A model generated the notes under the pieces. The model did no database searches, was not told the DNA's origin, and saw nothing but the letters and a program-made list of their open reading frames with translations. This document shows, in pieces, positions 12,771 through 13,231 of a DNA stretch of 13,231 nucleotides; within the stretch, counting starts at the first letter, position 1; each line of letters begins with the position of its first letter. The position numbers and the translations under genes were made by a program. This stretch comes from Salsipaludibacter sp038233055 (GTDB taxonomy: Bacteria > Actinomycetota > Nitriliruptoria > Nitriliruptorales > Nitriliruptoraceae), in assembly GCA_038233055.1 (NCBI GenBank), contig JBBSMS010000096.1, forward strand, positions 1 to 13,231, in the 5' to 3' direction.

Positions 12771-13231
12771 GCCGTGCGCCGATGCCGGACCGGGTCGACC
12801 CGGGCCCGCTGGCCGGCCGGCGGGTGCTGGTGGCCCGAGCCGTCCACCAACAGCGCGGCCTGTCCGAGCGCCTGCGCGACCTGGGCGCGGACCCGGTGGA
12901 GGTGCCGCTGCTGGCGATCGACCCGCCGGCGGACGACGGCGCGGCCCTGCAGGCAGCGGTCGCCGACCTGGCCGCCGGCCGCGTGGGCGTCGTGGGCATC
13001 ACCTCGCCGAACGGGGCGGCAGCACTGGTCGCGACCGCCGAGCAGGTAGCCGGAGCCCGCGACGCGTTGTCGGCGGCCTGGGTCGGGTGTGTCGGACCCG
13101 GGACGGCCCGCCGCTTCGTCGAGGTGGCCGGCAGGGAGCCCGACCTGGTTGCGCCCGTCCACACCACGGCCGGGTTGGGCGAGGCCTTCCCCCCGCCCGC
13201 CGAGGTCGGTCGCGGCGACCGGGTACTGCTC
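12767..13231 (+). CDS. hemD: Uroporphyrinogen-III synthase, 3'-partial
   Basis: An open frame from ATG 12767 to the right edge of the window, 155 codons without a stop. It closes and inverts ring D of hydroxymethylbilane to give uroporphyrinogen III. The visible part fits the family: GRRVLVARAVHQQRGLSERLRDLGADPVEVPLLAI at residues 17-53 (first Rossmann-like lobe), ITSPNGAAAL around residues 78-87, and VGPGTARRF near residues 109-119. Sequence identity in HemD is low between species, so position after hemC matters for the call. ATGA overlap with hemC. Whether it is fused to a uroporphyrinogen methyltransferase cannot be seen here. Confidence 0.9.
   Translation, partial: MSRAPMPDRVDPGPLAGRRVLVARAVHQQRGLSERLRDLGADPVEVPLLAIDPPADDGAALQAAVADLAAGRVGVVGITSPNGAAALVATAEQVAGARDALSAAWVGCVGPGTARRFVEVAGREPDLVAPVHTTAGLGEAFPPPAEVGRGDRVLL

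Overview
The window is very GC-rich (roughly 70% or more by eye, with almost all third codon positions G or C). It uses GTG as well as ATG starts, and neighbouring genes are often joined by 4-base ATGA or GTGA stop/start overlaps. The gene content points to a high-GC actinobacterium. The flanking backbone is a GalE2-like epimerase and an MGAT-type acyltransferase on the left, and a glutaredoxin-like gene, rex, hemA, hemC and hemD on the right. This is the backbone I know from Mycobacterium (Rv0501-Rv0502 and Rv0508-Rv0511) and, with rex, from Streptomyces. I cannot name the genus; a deep-branching actinobacterial class is possible.

Layout. (1) 1-1907, plus strand: the 3' part of a GalE2-like SDR protein with an apparent one-base frameshift near 121-146, then an acyltransferase with an N-terminal Cys3His motif. 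(2) 2098-3729, plus strand: a CPA1-type Na+/H+ antiporter. (3) 3823-4882, minus strand: a TIM-barrel sugar phosphate isomerase/epimerase-like protein, and downstream of it a 28-residue single-helix membrane protein with a very good ribosome binding site. A hairpin at 3739-3777 separates these converging units. (4) 5123-8022, plus strand: an acyl-CoA ligase (adenylate-forming) and an MFS transporter, coupled by a GTGA overlap. (5) 8107-9461, plus strand: a polytopic membrane protein of unknown function coupled by ATGA to a glutaredoxin-like protein. (6) 9606-13231, plus strand: the redox repressor Rex, then hemA-hemC-hemD with ATGA overlaps. hemD runs off the right edge.

How the genes work together. 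HemA, HemC and HemD make the tetrapyrrole precursor uroporphyrinogen III from Glu-tRNA by the C5 pathway; hemB and hemL are not in the window. Rex senses NADH/NAD+ and is known in Streptomyces to sit in and control a rex-hemACD unit. Here a hairpin after rex, a -10-like hexamer and an 18-bp palindrome lie in the 268-base gap before hemA, so hemACD may have its own regulated promoter. The ligase and MFS genes probably act on a common carboxylic acid or acyl substrate. The epimerase and acyltransferase belong to envelope or lipid metabolism by family.

I see no mobile element, CRISPR array, tRNA or rRNA. I did not find a clearly new multi-gene system. The points most worth a second look are the 28-residue membrane protein, the Cys3His motif on the acyltransferase, the palindrome before hemA, and two places where the reading frame looks disrupted.
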